Shown: positions 42,564 to 50,836, numbered from the stretch's first letter. The stretch is 64,000 bases of DNA from Candidatus Sulfotelmatobacter sp. (GCA_025462865.1 JAOAPI010000056.1:1-64000), one strand, 5' to 3'. A program made the numbers and translations. The notes: generated by a model not told the origin, from the sequence alone.

Positions 42564-43592
42564 ATGAATCGTCGTATCCTGCTCATCGCGGCATGCTTTG
42601 CACTGGTTTCCAAATCCTTCGCACAAGATCTTCACAAACAAGAGACACACGCGCAGATTCAAGAACGTGCCGACGCACTGATGGAGCACGCGCGCCAGCT
42701 CTCCGACATCCGCTCTCCGAATGCCCCCGCATTTCGTCTGAAGGCAACTTTTTCATTTGTTGGAAACGACCTCGAAACTGTCCAGGGAACCTTCACAGAA
42801 ATATGGCTTTCGAAGGGGCAATGGCGTCGCGAGATTGCGGTCGGCGCCCTATTGCACGTTGAAGTAGGTAGTCCAAACAGGATTTGGACCCTTGAGAAGA
42901 CTGAGAGCTTCCCCGAGAAGGCGAAGCAAATCGTCCGCTTGATGCAAATCTTTCCTGGCAACTCCAAGAAACTCGACTTCGAATCTATCGCTGACCGCGG
43001 CGAGTTGAGTCCCCCCATGGCCTGTGCCATCTCAAAGCCCGGAGCGCAGCACGAAAGATCTGCATTCTGTTTCGAAAAGAAGAGCGGCGCTCTGCTTGAA
43101 AGGGTCTTACCCGAATTGCGGGGCGGTAGTGTATTCGACTATTCCTGCGACTATGGCAAATTTAACAAGTTCGGCGATTTCTGGTTTCCCCGCGAGATGG
43201 CATGCTTCGAGGATAGACACAAGAAGATGGAAGCCAAAGTGGAGGATCTTTCCGTCGAGTCCACGCCCGATCCCGCGCTGTTCGCTCCACCCCCTGGGGC
43301 CGTCGAATTGGGCGCGTGTACAGAAGTTATGCGTCCCCCGGTGGCTGAACTTACTCGTATTCCCAACCCCCCGTTTGGATCCCGTGATAACGCGGCGAAG
43401 GTCACATTGTCGCTGGTCGTTGACACAAAAGGAAAACCGCAAGATGTCAGAGTGGTGGGACCAAGACGGAAAAATTACGACGAGTCAGCTCTCAGTGCCG
43501 TCCGCGGATGGCGCTTCAAGCCTGGTACGTGCAATGGAGACCCTATGCCGTTTCAAATGTATGTGGAAGTTGACTTCCGTCTCTACCGCTAA
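42564..43592 (+). CDS. Secreted protein with TonB C-terminal domain
   Basis: 342 residues. It has a signal peptide (MNRRILLIAACFALVSKSFAQ), a unique N-terminal beta-rich region resembling outer-membrane lipoprotein-sorting-like folds (RLKATFSFVGNDLETVQGTF, WLSKGQWRREIAVG) and a C-terminal TonB-type domain: AAKVTLSLVVDTKGKPQDVR, then KNYDESALSAVRGWRFKPGT and FQMYVEVDFRLY. Unlike true TonB it has no N-terminal membrane anchor with a Pro-rich spacer. Such TonB-terminus secreted proteins are abundant in Acidobacteriota; their partner is unknown. Confidence 0.85.
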   Translation: MNRRILLIAACFALVSKSFAQDLHKQETHAQIQERADALMEHARQLSDIRSPNAPAFRLKATFSFVGNDLETVQGTFTEIWLSKGQWRREIAVGALLHVEVGSPNRIWTLEKTESFPEKAKQIVRLMQIFPGNSKKLDFESIADRGELSPPMACAISKPGAQHERSAFCFEKKSGALLERVLPELRGGSVFDYSCDYGKFNKFGDFWFPREMACFEDRHKKMEAKVEDLSVESTPDPALFAPPPGAVELGACTEVMRPPVAELTRIPNPPFGSRDNAAKVTLSLVVDTKGKPQDVRVVGPRRKNYDESALSAVRGWRFKPGTCNGDPMPFQMYVEVDFRLYR

Positions 43593-43621
43593 TGCTCACT
43601 GCTCAGCACTTGATACCGGCA

Positions 43622-44293
43622 CTACCCTCTCTCGAACGCGTGCTTCTTCTCTACCTCATCCACCGCACTCCGCATCGAGTTCTCAAACGTTTCCGCCTGC
43701 CCCATCAACCCTGCAGTTGCTTCAGCCCAATCGCCTTCCATCCGCACCCATCCGTCTCCCGCGACCAGCCGGCCCGCAATTTCCACCAGATGCCCAGGAG
43801 TTGTTTCTAAATATTGCGCGTCCGTTGGATCGCCAACCCAGACTCGCTTCTCTCCGCCCAATTTCGTCGACCAATAAACCTTCCGCTCCAGAAACGTGGC
43901 AATCACCTCGTCGGTCGCTTTCCCAAATACCCACTTCTGCCGCTTGAAATCATAATGCCGGCTGGAAAAAGCCACTGGCTTTAGCTTCCCTGACTTCACA
44001 AATTCAATCTGCGTTCGGTCTACTTCTTTGCGCAGAGCATTGATTACCGGCGCCTCTGCATCCTTCGGTTCCAAAGAAGCCAACACCTCTTTGACCGTCG
44101 CCGACAAATTTACCGCCACGGGTGCGTGCAGCCCATCCGAATTTTCCAGCCGGATCTCTCCATGCAACACCCAAAAGTCCGCTCCCGACGTCGACCGGTG
44201 AAACGGCCACTCCAGTTCAATCGTCAACGGCAACCCCGTCGTCGTAACCCAAATCTTTTTCTGTTCCCCCGCCTGCGTCATCGCGTAACCCAC
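43622..44293 (-). CDS. Hypothetical cytoplasmic protein
   Basis: 223 residues; the Met at codon 5 (44281, MTQAGEQKKIWV) is an alternative start. The N-terminal part is beta-rich (KIWVTTTGLPLTIELEWPFH), the middle has EVLASLEPKDAEAPVINALR and the C-terminal part has LVEIAGRLVAGDGWVRMEGD. No signal peptide, membrane span or known motif is evident. It is convergent with the TonB-terminus gene and downstream of the GbsR-like regulator gene on the same strand (143 bp gap). Family not recognised. Confidence 0.65.
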   Translation of the reverse strand: MGYAMTQAGEQKKIWVTTTGLPLTIELEWPFHRSTSGADFWVLHGEIRLENSDGLHAPVAVNLSATVKEVLASLEPKDAEAPVINALRKEVDRTQIEFVKSGKLKPVAFSSRHYDFKRQKWVFGKATDEVIATFLERKVYWSTKLGGEKRVWVGDPTDAQYLETTPGHLVEIAGRLVAGDGWVRMEGDWAEATAGLMGQAETFENSMRSAVDEVEKKHAFERG

Positions 44294-44436
44294 CCTTTGA
44301 TAAGACTGAAACTCATTTTGTCACACTGAGCGAAGTGAGATGGAGTCTCCACGCCCGAAGCCATAGTTCGCACGTATTACCCTGTGTTCCTCTGTGTCCC
44401 CTGTAGTAAAGACTTTGATCTGCCTCGCCAGCTCAA

Positions 44437-44958
44437 CTACTTCTTCCTCCTCACCTTAGCCCCCATCCGCAACAATTTCCTTACCGTGCCTGTCGGCAGC
44501 CGCTTCATTTGATCATGCAACTCCGTCACCGCCTCAAAAAATCCCGCCATCGCCGCCAGACGCTCCCGCGTAAACTCCGCACCTGTTTCTTGCGGATCCA
44601 ACTCCTCCAAACTCCGTCGCAGCATTTCGCGCGTCGGATCAATCTCCCTCCGCTTCCTCTGCTCAATCACCAGTCGGAACATCTCCCACACATCTTTCAT
44701 CGACTCGTAATGTTCCCGCCGATCCCCCAGTACATGCACTGCGCGCACAATGCCCCAGCCCTCGAGCTCCCGGATCGATGTGCTGACATTCGAGCGGGCG
44801 ACGCTCAATGTCTCTGCGATCTGCTCCGCTGGCAGCGCCCGCGGCGACAAATACAGCAGCGCATGGATTTGCGCGACTGTGCGGTTGATGCCCCATCGCG
44901 TGCCCATTTCGCCCCAGTGCAGGATGTATTGTTTCTGCACCACCGTGAGATTCGCCAT
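44437..44958 (-). CDS. GbsR/MarR-type transcriptional regulator
   Basis: 173 residues. A winged helix-turn-helix covers about 20-90: WGINRTVAQIHALLYLSPRA, LPAEQIAETLSVARSNVSTS and IRELEGWGIVRAVHVLGDRR. The arrangement, with the following EHYESMKDVWEMFRLVIEQR helix, is that of the GbsR branch of MarR proteins. GbsR in Bacillus responds to choline; the ligand here is unknown. The C-terminus is a long helical dimerisation region ending in a basic tail. A divergent secreted gene starts 279 bp away and may be a target. Confidence 0.88.
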   Translation of the reverse strand: MANLTVVQKQYILHWGEMGTRWGINRTVAQIHALLYLSPRALPAEQIAETLSVARSNVSTSIRELEGWGIVRAVHVLGDRREHYESMKDVWEMFRLVIEQRKRREIDPTREMLRRSLEELDPQETGAEFTRERLAAMAGFFEAVTELHDQMKRLPTGTVRKLLRMGAKVRRKK

Positions 44959-45237
44959 ATCAGTACTTTCAGTTCAAACAGAATCTACAGAATGCCCAGC
45001 TCTCCCGTCAACCGCCTACGCGTCTTCCTGCTCATCCATTGCAGAAAAGTGATAACTTTTTGCGCGCGCACTTTACAAAACAATACAGAAATACTCCGCC
45101 CGTAATTCTTGAAATATTGATAGGATTGGACGCACAGAATTTGACCCGTTCCCTCCGGACTGGCTTCCCGCCCTGCTTTCAGCCCGTTTGAGCGGTTCCC
45201 CCCAGATAACCAAAAATACTCAGGAGAATCAATTCGT

Positions 45238-46515
45238 ATGAAGAAGTTCGCAGTCTGCATCCTATCCCTGGCGATTTTCACCCTCACAGCTTTTGCGGCA
45301 CAAAACAAAAATGAACTTCCCAAAAATTTCCTAACGAGCAAACACTCGATTCATGCTAACAAGGCTGGAGGAGTTCACGGCAAAGGCAACATCCCTACAC
45401 CTCACGGATTTCCCGTCGGCGTGGATACTCTGGTCAATTTTACTGATCACTTCGAATCCCAGGGAGTTTACTTTGACGGCAGCGCTCACCATACCTGGGA
45501 ATACAGCATGGTCGGCAACAAGCCAGCCCAAGGGGGAACCACCACCGTCAACGCGCCTGTAGTCCCCGTGATTATCGACATGCACAATAACGACGGATCT
45601 CCAGCTTTCGCGGTCAACCAGTTCGGCCAAACGATCCGGCTCATCTCGCTTCCCGACCCTTTCATTCAATCTTTCATGAACGGCCCGGTGTTCGGCGTAT
45701 CCAGTTACACCAGCAGCCCCGTTCCAACCCAGTTCACTGACGCGGTCCAGCGCGCAGAGTTCGGCAAGAAAGCTCGTTCTGACTGGCACACGATGCTCGC
45801 TCCCACCATAAAGACCACGCGAACCATGGTCCTGACCGCGGACAATTTCTTTTTTGCGTTCAACGACGATGGCGGCTGCTGTCTTTTCGTGTTGGCCAGC
45901 GATCCGGCATTCAGCGCTCAATTGTTCCCTTCCTCCACGCCGGATAACTCCACAGTCATCGGCGCCGCGGAAGTGGCCGGCGACATCACCACCAAAGATA
46001 TCTCCACCTTCATGTTCCCCAACACCTATCTCTACGAGAACAACGATCCCAACCAGTGCTGCGTTCTGGGTTTTCACTCTTTCGACTTCGAGGCTGGAGA
46101 CTCCTCTAACGGGAACCAACTAAGATTCTATGTCATGAACTACTCCAGTTGGATCAGCCCCGGCCTGTTCGGCGGCGGATTCCAGGACGTTACCGCTCAC
46201 AGCCACGAGATCGCCGAGACCTTTAACGATCCCTTTGTCGGTTTCGACGGAATCCACAACGTCGTTCCCTTCTGGCAGAACCCGGCTGGTCAGTGCCAGG
46301 ATCTACTCGAAGACGGCGACGTGATTGAGGATCTCAACAATCCCACGTATCCCGTCACCATTGGAGGTTTCACTTATCACCCGCAAAACGAGGCTCTGTT
46401 GCCGTGGTTCGAGTTTCAGAAAAACTCCACCGCCATCGACAATGCTTACAGCTATCCGGATGAGACTCTTCTCACTTCGCTCTCAGCTGTTCAGCCGCTA
46501 AACTGCGGTCAGTAG
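45238..46515 (+). CDS. Secreted protein with HExxE-like motif, possible metallopeptidase
   Basis: 425 residues. A signal peptide (MKKFAVCILSLAIFTLTAFA) is followed by VVPVIIDMHNN, several Cys pairs (DGGCCLFVLA, NQCCVLGFHS) and, near residue 322, QDVTAHSHEIAETFNDPFVG. The HEIAE core with a following Asp-Pro resembles HExxE sites in secreted zinc proteins such as those with HELAEAITDP. The body is beta-rich. Catalysis is not proven. A strong terminator follows directly. Confidence 0.7.
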   Translation: MKKFAVCILSLAIFTLTAFAAQNKNELPKNFLTSKHSIHANKAGGVHGKGNIPTPHGFPVGVDTLVNFTDHFESQGVYFDGSAHHTWEYSMVGNKPAQGGTTTVNAPVVPVIIDMHNNDGSPAFAVNQFGQTIRLISLPDPFIQSFMNGPVFGVSSYTSSPVPTQFTDAVQRAEFGKKARSDWHTMLAPTIKTTRTMVLTADNFFFAFNDDGGCCLFVLASDPAFSAQLFPSSTPDNSTVIGAAEVAGDITTKDISTFMFPNTYLYENNDPNQCCVLGFHSFDFEAGDSSNGNQLRFYVMNYSSWISPGLFGGGFQDVTAHSHEIAETFNDPFVGFDGIHNVVPFWQNPAGQCQDLLEDGDVIEDLNNPTYPVTIGGFTYHPQNEALLPWFEFQKNSTAIDNAYSYPDETLLTSLSAVQPLNCGQ

Positions 46516-46539
46516 CTAAAACCCTAAGACGGGAAACAC

Positions 46540-46568
46540 AAAGGGCACCGCATGCGGTGCCCTTTTTC
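46540..46568 (+). terminator. Rho-independent terminator
   Basis: AAAGGGCACCG-CATG-CGGTGCCCTTT followed by TTCTTT; perfect palindrome 24 bp after the stop of the secreted protein gene. Confidence 0.88.
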
Positions 46569-46686
46569 TTTCTGCGTGGCGCGGACGCCTCACTTAGGAA
46601 TTGCCGAAACCAGTATTCACTTCACTGTTGCTGTCGCGCCGAGGTTATATCTCCGTAACCTTTCCTTGCAAGCTAGAGTCGACGGG

Positions 46687-46848
46687 TTACTTCGGCGAAG
46701 CTACGCCCTCGCCACTCTGCTTCTCACCGCTAATCTCTGACTTCTCGGAGTCCACCTTTTTCTTAGCAGGCCTCCGCGCCGCCTCAGCCCGCTTCCGCTC
46801 CTGATGCCGTCGATCGTGAAACGCCTGGTCCGACCCTTGTTTCTTCAT
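46687..46848 (-). CDS. Possible small highly charged protein
   Basis: A 53-residue frame shorter than the track limit: MKKQGSDQAFHDRRHQERKR, then AEAARRPAKKKVDSEKSEIS. It is Lys/Arg/Glu-rich and probably disordered. An upstream in-frame ATG would add MWQAES. The ribosome binding site is weak. It lies in the 460-bp gap between the terminator and rsmG, which otherwise holds nothing recognised. It could be spurious. Confidence 0.35.
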   Translation of the reverse strand: MKKQGSDQAFHDRRHQERKRAEAARRPAKKKVDSEKSEISGEKQSGEGVASPK

Positions 46849-46975
46849 GCTCTCAGCTTGCCACATCGCCGCAAAGTTAGCCAGCAGGCGATAAATAACT
46901 CGACTTGGCTAACTCGGCCCCAAACTCGAGCAGCCCAGTTGAGCCAGATGTCCCATCATCTACAATCGAGGGTCC

Positions 46976-47755
46976 ATGGAACCCGCACTCATAGCCAAAC
47001 TGCTCCAGCCATTTCTGCGGGACGCCGGGGAACAACAACCTTTTGCGCACGACGCCCTTTACCATCATATATCGACGTACATCGATATACTCCTTCATTG
47101 GAACGCCCGCATCAACCTCACCGCCGTACGCGATCCGGAAGAAATAGTCACCCGACACTTCGGCGAATCCCTTTTTGCCGCCCGCCATCTATTTCCCGGC
47201 GCGGCCTCTGCGGAGAAGACCAGTCCCGCAGGCTCAAAGTGTCAACCGTTGATGTCCAATGCCCGCGTAGCTGACCTGGGTTCTGGCGCTGGATTCCCCG
47301 GGATTCCGATTAAACTCTGGGCTCCTCACATAGCCCTTACGCTGGTCGAATCCAACCACAAGAAGGCCACCTTCCTTCGCGAGGTCACCCGCACCCTTAC
47401 ATTGACGGACGTCGATATAACACACGCCCGTGCTGAAACTCTTCCACTCTCCAGTTTCGACGTGGTAACCCTGCGCGCTGTGGAACGTCTTGTCGACGTC
47501 CTGGCCACAGCCGTCGCGGTTCTAGTTCCCGCTGGCCGCTTGGCGCTACTGATCTCTTCTTCTCAACTCAACGCGGTACACCGGACGATTCCTTCCTTCG
47601 AGTTTGATGACCCGATTCCGGTTCCCGCGTCCGAATCACGTGTTTTACTGATCGGCAGGAAGCCCTTCAGGAACTCGGGACTAACGGATGTTCCCATGGG
47701 AACATCCGAGCAGTCGGCAGCGAAGCGTTTGCCGTCTGGACCATATGAAACCTAG
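46976..47755 (+). CDS. rsmG: 16S rRNA (guanine527-N7)-methyltransferase
   Basis: 259 residues. RsmG motifs are LLHWNARINLTAVRDPEEIV, RHFGESLFAARHL, the SAM-binding ARVADLGSGAGFPGIPIKLW and LTLVESNHKKATFLREV, and VTLRAVERL. It methylates N7 of G527 in 16S rRNA. The C-terminal tail (SGLTDVPMGTSEQSAAKRLP) extends past the fold and contains an exact parS-type palindrome in its coding DNA. Two TCGAY-type motifs also lie in the coding sequence (47070, 47401). It precedes parA as in many origin-proximal clusters; mnmG is not adjacent. Confidence 0.95.
   Translation: MEPALIAKLLQPFLRDAGEQQPFAHDALYHHISTYIDILLHWNARINLTAVRDPEEIVTRHFGESLFAARHLFPGAASAEKTSPAGSKCQPLMSNARVADLGSGAGFPGIPIKLWAPHIALTLVESNHKKATFLREVTRTLTLTDVDITHARAETLPLSSFDVVTLRAVERLVDVLATAVAVLVPAGRLALLISSSQLNAVHRTIPSFEFDDPIPVPASESRVLLIGRKPFRNSGLTDVPMGTSEQSAAKRLPSGPYET
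47070..47091. repeat. TCGACGT..RTCGATATA motif inside rsmG
   Basis: ATATCGACGTACATCGATATAC, almost identical to the copy upstream of parB (49068-49089). A diverged copy, TTGACGGACGTCGATATAA, lies at about 47402-47420. Confidence 0.7.
47689..47704. other. parS site 1 (in rsmG 3' end)
   Basis: TGTTCCCATGGGAACA, a perfect 16-bp palindrome close to the general parS pattern TGTTNCNCGTGNAACA. It lies in codons of the RsmG tail. Confidence 0.85.
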
Positions 47756-47922
47756 GAACCAAGTCAGTAAGAGTGGTAAAACAATCATGTTCCACTGGTT
47801 TTATGCCAAGTTCCCGTACATAAATACTACACTTGTGGGACATTTATTCACTCCAAGCTTAACTCTTGCCTTGCCGAGTTTAGCGGCCAGGTTTCAGTTT
47901 AGCGCCGCAAGTCCGATCCCTC

Positions 47923-47938
47923 TGTTCCCGCCGGAACA
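47923..47938. other. Degenerate parS-like site
   Basis: TGTTCCCGCCGGAACA: both half-sites TGTTCC/GGAACA are intact, with two central changes compared with site 3. Confidence 0.5.
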
Positions 47939-48018
47939 TTAAGCCTCCGCTATTTGCCTCCGTTCTCGGCGAGGCCCCTCCAGCGGCCGCGCGGATACGT
48001 AGCGTGCTGGCTTCTGAG

Positions 48019-48034
48019 TGTTCCCATGGGAACA
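48019..48034. other. parS site 2
   Basis: TGTTCCCATGGGAACA, identical to site 1, 330 bp away, upstream of parA. Confidence 0.85.
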
Positions 48035-48091
48035 TCGTCGGCCACCTCGGCATGTCCTCTTCTCCTTGGCCGTCCAGTAATCATGGTTAAC

Positions 48092-48107
48092 TGTTCCCGT
48101 GGGAACA
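48092..48107. other. parS site 3
   Basis: TGTTCCCGTGGGAACA, one central base different from sites 1 and 2, about 105 bp upstream of the parA start. Confidence 0.85.
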
Positions 48108-48213
48108 GCGGAACCTGTTTTGCACACAAATTCGACTTGTGCACAGCATTCGACGTTGCAATCGAAATACGAGTCGCATTATGCTGCGAACAGCTCTGGC
48201 TCCTGGACAATCT

Positions 48214-49017
48214 ATGGGACGCGTCATCGCTGTTGCCAATCAGAAGGGCGGCGTGGGCAAGACTACGACCGCCATTAACCTGGCCGCGTCCTTCGCGGCG
48301 GCCGAAGTGAACACCCTCCTCATTGACTGCGATCCGCAGTCGAATGCCTCGAGCGGGCTCGGACTCGTTAAAGATCCGGAGCGTGTTTCGACCTATCATC
48401 TGTTGCTCAGCGAGGCTTCGAGTGAACAAGCGCTTGCGACCACCGAACTTGAGCAACTCTGGATCATTCCTGCCCATAAGAATCTGATCGGGGCGAACAT
48501 AGAACTTGTCGAGGCAGAGCGGCGCGAATATCGCCTGCGGGACGCCATCGCGTCTCTGCGTGATCGCTTCACCTACATCGTTCTCGATTGCCCCCCCGCG
48601 CTCGATCTGCTCACCCTGAATGCGCTGGTGGCGGCTGATTCGGTTTTGATTCCCATGCAGGCGGAATACTTTGCGCTGGAAGGCATCAGCGAGCTGCTGG
48701 ATACCGTCGAGCGCATCCGGGTGGCGCTGAATCCAGGCTTGGAAATTGAGGGCGTGGTCCTGACCATGTTGGACGAACGCACCAATCTGGCGCAACAAGT
48801 GATGGCCGAACTCAAGAAATATTTCGGCGAAAAGCTGTGCGCCGCAAGCATCCCCCGGAACATACGGTTGGCGGAAGCGCCCAGCCACGGGAAGGCAGCA
48901 TTGGTGTACGACCCGAGGTCGAAGGGGGCGGAGAGTTATATACGCCTGGCCAAGGAATTGATGGGCAGGCATCTGGCTGCGGCGGCGAGTACTCCCGAAT
49001 CCGCGATCAGCGCCTGA
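48214..49017 (+). CDS. parA: Chromosome-partitioning ATPase ParA (Soj)
   Basis: The start is set at the ATG 48214 (MGRVIAVANQKGGVGKTTTA), as usual for the family; the track extends 25 codons upstream without support. The 267 residues carry the deviant Walker A KGGVGKTTT, LLIDCDPQSNASSGLG, YIVLDCPPALDLLTLNALVA and VLTMLDERTNLAQQV. It moves ParB-parS complexes during chromosome segregation. parS sites lie upstream and parB follows 124 bp downstream, so the locus is probably autoregulated by ParB spreading. Confidence 0.96.
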   Translation: MGRVIAVANQKGGVGKTTTAINLAASFAAAEVNTLLIDCDPQSNASSGLGLVKDPERVSTYHLLLSEASSEQALATTELEQLWIIPAHKNLIGANIELVEAERREYRLRDAIASLRDRFTYIVLDCPPALDLLTLNALVAADSVLIPMQAEYFALEGISELLDTVERIRVALNPGLEIEGVVLTMLDERTNLAQQVMAELKKYFGEKLCAASIPRNIRLAEAPSHGKAALVYDPRSKGAESYIRLAKELMGRHLAAAASTPESAISA

Positions 49018-49020
49018 GTA

Positions 49021-49090
49021 TATTGACGTAGATCGATCTATTGTTACATTGACATTTATCGATATATGCATCGACGTCCGTCGATATACG
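49021..49090. repeat. Three copies of the TCGACGT..RTCGATATA motif upstream of parB
   Basis: Copies: TTGACGTAGATCGATCTAT (about 49023), TTGACATTTATCGATATAT (about 49049) and ATCGACGTCCGTCGATATAC (49070). They fill the parA-parB gap and share the core TYGACRTNNRTCGATMTA with two copies in rsmG. Confidence 0.7.
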
Positions 49091-49141
49091 ATTGCGCCGA
49101 CGTCTTCGATACGAGGCAAGAAGTTTCACCGAGGAAATCTC

Positions 49142-50194
49142 ATGACTGTAGCGGCAGAGAAAAAAGACGAGAGAGTCGAGAAGCGGCGAGCTTTGGGCCG
49201 GGGGCTTGAGTCGCTGTTGCCGGGCCCGCGAGCTGTGACGCCTGTACCTGTACCGAGTGGCACTGACGCAGAGGAAACGAAGGTCCCTCGCTTCGCTCGC
49301 GATGACAACCGTGCTCAGGACAAGAGTGTTGCGGTCGACGTGATTGCGATTCAGCCGCAGGCGACCCCAGGGAACCTGGTGGTGAGCCTGGACATTGGAG
49401 TGATCGACAAGAATCCTTATCAAACACGGTATGTCTTTGATGAGGAAGCGCTGGCCGAACTGGCGGACTCGATCAAGGAGCACGGAGTAGTACAGCCGGT
49501 GGTGGTCCGTCCGGCGCCGGAGGAAGGGCGCTACATCCTCGTCTTAGGCGAGCGGAGGTTGCGCGCCTCGAAGTTAGCGGGGAAGGATGTGATCCCGGCG
49601 CTGGTGCGGAAGGTTTCGCCGCAGCAGGCGGCGGAGATGACGGTGCTCGAGAATGTCGTGCGCGAGGATTTGAACCCTCTCGAACAGGCGGAGGCGTTCC
49701 GCGTGCTGAGCAAAGAGTTTCAGCTGACGCAGGCGCAGATTGCGGAGCGCGTTGGTGTATCGCGGGAGACGGTATCGAATTACATGCGGTTGCTACGTCT
49801 TCCCAAAAAAGTGATGGGCTACATGCTGGAGGACCGGCTTAGTTTCAGCGACGCGCGCCTGCTGCTGGCGTTGGAAAATGAGAATCTGATCGAAGAAGTC
49901 GCCGAAGAAGTGGTAACGCAGCATTTGAAGTGGGACGAAATCGAAGATCGGGTGGCGCGGCGGAACGGATCTTTGCCTCCGTTGCCGGCACAGACAGCCG
50001 AGCAGAAAAATGCCACAGGGCGAGGTGCGCGGTGGGTCGATCCGAATGTGCGGGCCGCGCAAACCGAGATGGAACGCACCCTCGGCATGCGCGTGAGAAT
50101 TAAAGATCGGAACGGCAAGGGCAGAATTGTGATCGAGTACGCCACGGTCGACGACTATGAGCGCGTCGTGGAGATGTTGCGGGCGAAAGCATAG
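49142..50194 (+). CDS. parB: Chromosome-partitioning protein ParB (Spo0J)
   Basis: The ATG at 49142 with GAGGAAATCTC upstream is used; the track starts at 49049 inside the motif cluster. 350 residues: N-terminal KRRALGRGLESLLP (the ParA-stimulating basic segment), a disordered linker, the ParB/CTPase domain IDKNPYQTRYVFDEEALAEL with GERRLRASKLAG and TVLENVVREDLNPLEQAEAF, the helix-turn-helix QAQIAERVGVSRETVSNYMR, and a C-terminal dimerisation domain (GRIVIEYATVDDYERVVEML). It binds the parS sites upstream. The linker contains a repeat-derived stretch (TKVPRFARDDNRAQ). A terminator follows. Confidence 0.96.
   Translation: MTVAAEKKDERVEKRRALGRGLESLLPGPRAVTPVPVPSGTDAEETKVPRFARDDNRAQDKSVAVDVIAIQPQATPGNLVVSLDIGVIDKNPYQTRYVFDEEALAELADSIKEHGVVQPVVVRPAPEEGRYILVLGERRLRASKLAGKDVIPALVRKVSPQQAAEMTVLENVVREDLNPLEQAEAFRVLSKEFQLTQAQIAERVGVSRETVSNYMRLLRLPKKVMGYMLEDRLSFSDARLLLALENENLIEEVAEEVVTQHLKWDEIEDRVARRNGSLPPLPAQTAEQKNATGRGARWVDPNVRAAQTEMERTLGMRVRIKDRNGKGRIVIEYATVDDYERVVEMLRAKA
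49277..49312 (+). repeat. Dispersed-type palindromic repeat inside parB linker
   Basis: AAGGTCCCTCGCTTCGCTCG followed by CGATGACAACC. The CGCTTCGCTCG core and GATGAC end are typical of intergenic repeats in many genomes; here it is translated in frame as KVPRFARDDN. Confidence 0.5.
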
Positions 50195-50220
50195 TCAGGG
50201 AACTGCGTGTGAAATATGAG

Positions 50221-50242
50221 GGCGGCCTGCTGGCCGCCTTTT
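50221..50242 (+). terminator. Terminator after parB
   Basis: GGCGGCC-TGCT-GGCCGCC followed by TTTT, 26 bp after the parB stop. The track's next ORF starts across it, which argues for a later start of that gene. Confidence 0.8.
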
Positions 50243-50397
50243 CACTTGGCTGGAAGGCGACAAATCATGGCGGTTTCGCCATACACTTTCGACACGCCGA
50301 AGCATCCCCAGAATCAGACTCGTCAACAAATCGAGATAGTAATAGTGGAATGGGTTTCCGGAAATTGCGGATTCTCGCCGAAGGTGGGAGATCCTTT

Positions 50398-50706
50398 TTG
50401 ACTGAAGTGGGAAAGGCGTTGAGTTCCGTGGCGGCGCAGCTCATGAATGGTGAGCAAGTGCTGCTGGAAGATCAGAAGATCCGGGTGAAGCGGGTAGGAA
50501 GCGGGCGGCTGCGGATGGTTCAGTTCAAGTTGAACGGACGCTTGTTTGAGGCGATCGAGCAGAACCGCGCCAAGCCGAGCCGGTGGGGAAAGCTAGCGCT
50601 CGAGAAACATCAGGTGGTGCAGTTTCGCGACGTTGAGAGCCATAAGTATGTCGCCGTCGCGGTTGATGGGAAAGTGCAGGAGTACGGGAAGAAGTCCGAG
50701 AGCTAG
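50398..50706 (+). CDS. Small cytoplasmic protein of unknown function
   Basis: The track begins at 50209 inside the parB terminator. A TTG at 50398 has AAGGTGGGAG upstream at good spacing and starts the region with protein-like composition (102 residues); an ATG at 50350 is the alternative. It reads TEVGKALSSVAAQLMNGEQV, LLEDQKIRVKRVGSGRLRMV and QFKLNGRLFEAIEQNRAKPS. It is a mixed alpha/beta small domain with many basic residues. No family recognised. Confidence 0.65.
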   Translation: MTEVGKALSSVAAQLMNGEQVLLEDQKIRVKRVGSGRLRMVQFKLNGRLFEAIEQNRAKPSRWGKLALEKHQVVQFRDVESHKYVAVAVDGKVQEYGKKSES

Positions 50707-50789
50707 GCGCATCCCTCCCCGCATTAAACCTCAAAATCCTCGCCTTCATTAAGCCAGCTGGTGCGCATAATCTCACAAGGCCTTCGCCC

Positions 50790-50823
50790 TGGTCGGACAG
50801 CCGACGCGGCTGTCTCTACGTCA
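50790..50823. repeat. GGACAGCCG-family repeat, copy 1
   Basis: GGTCGGACAGCCGACGCGGC followed by TGTCTCTACG. The arms GACAGCCG and CGGCTGTC form a hairpin. It lies between convergent genes. Confidence 0.7.
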
Positions 50824-50836
50824 GCATCGTGAAATT

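Larger units (their letters stand above)
47756..48213. other. rsmG-parA intergenic region with clustered parS sites
   Basis: 458 bases without a gene of their own. They contain two perfect and one degenerate parS sites and the parA promoter. No riboswitch was seen. The track's extended parA frame (from 48139) covers the last part. Confidence 0.6.

Noticed and set aside
47950-49119. 389-residue minus-strand ORF over parA
   Set aside because: Antisense shadow of parA and of the parS region; no recognisable protein features.
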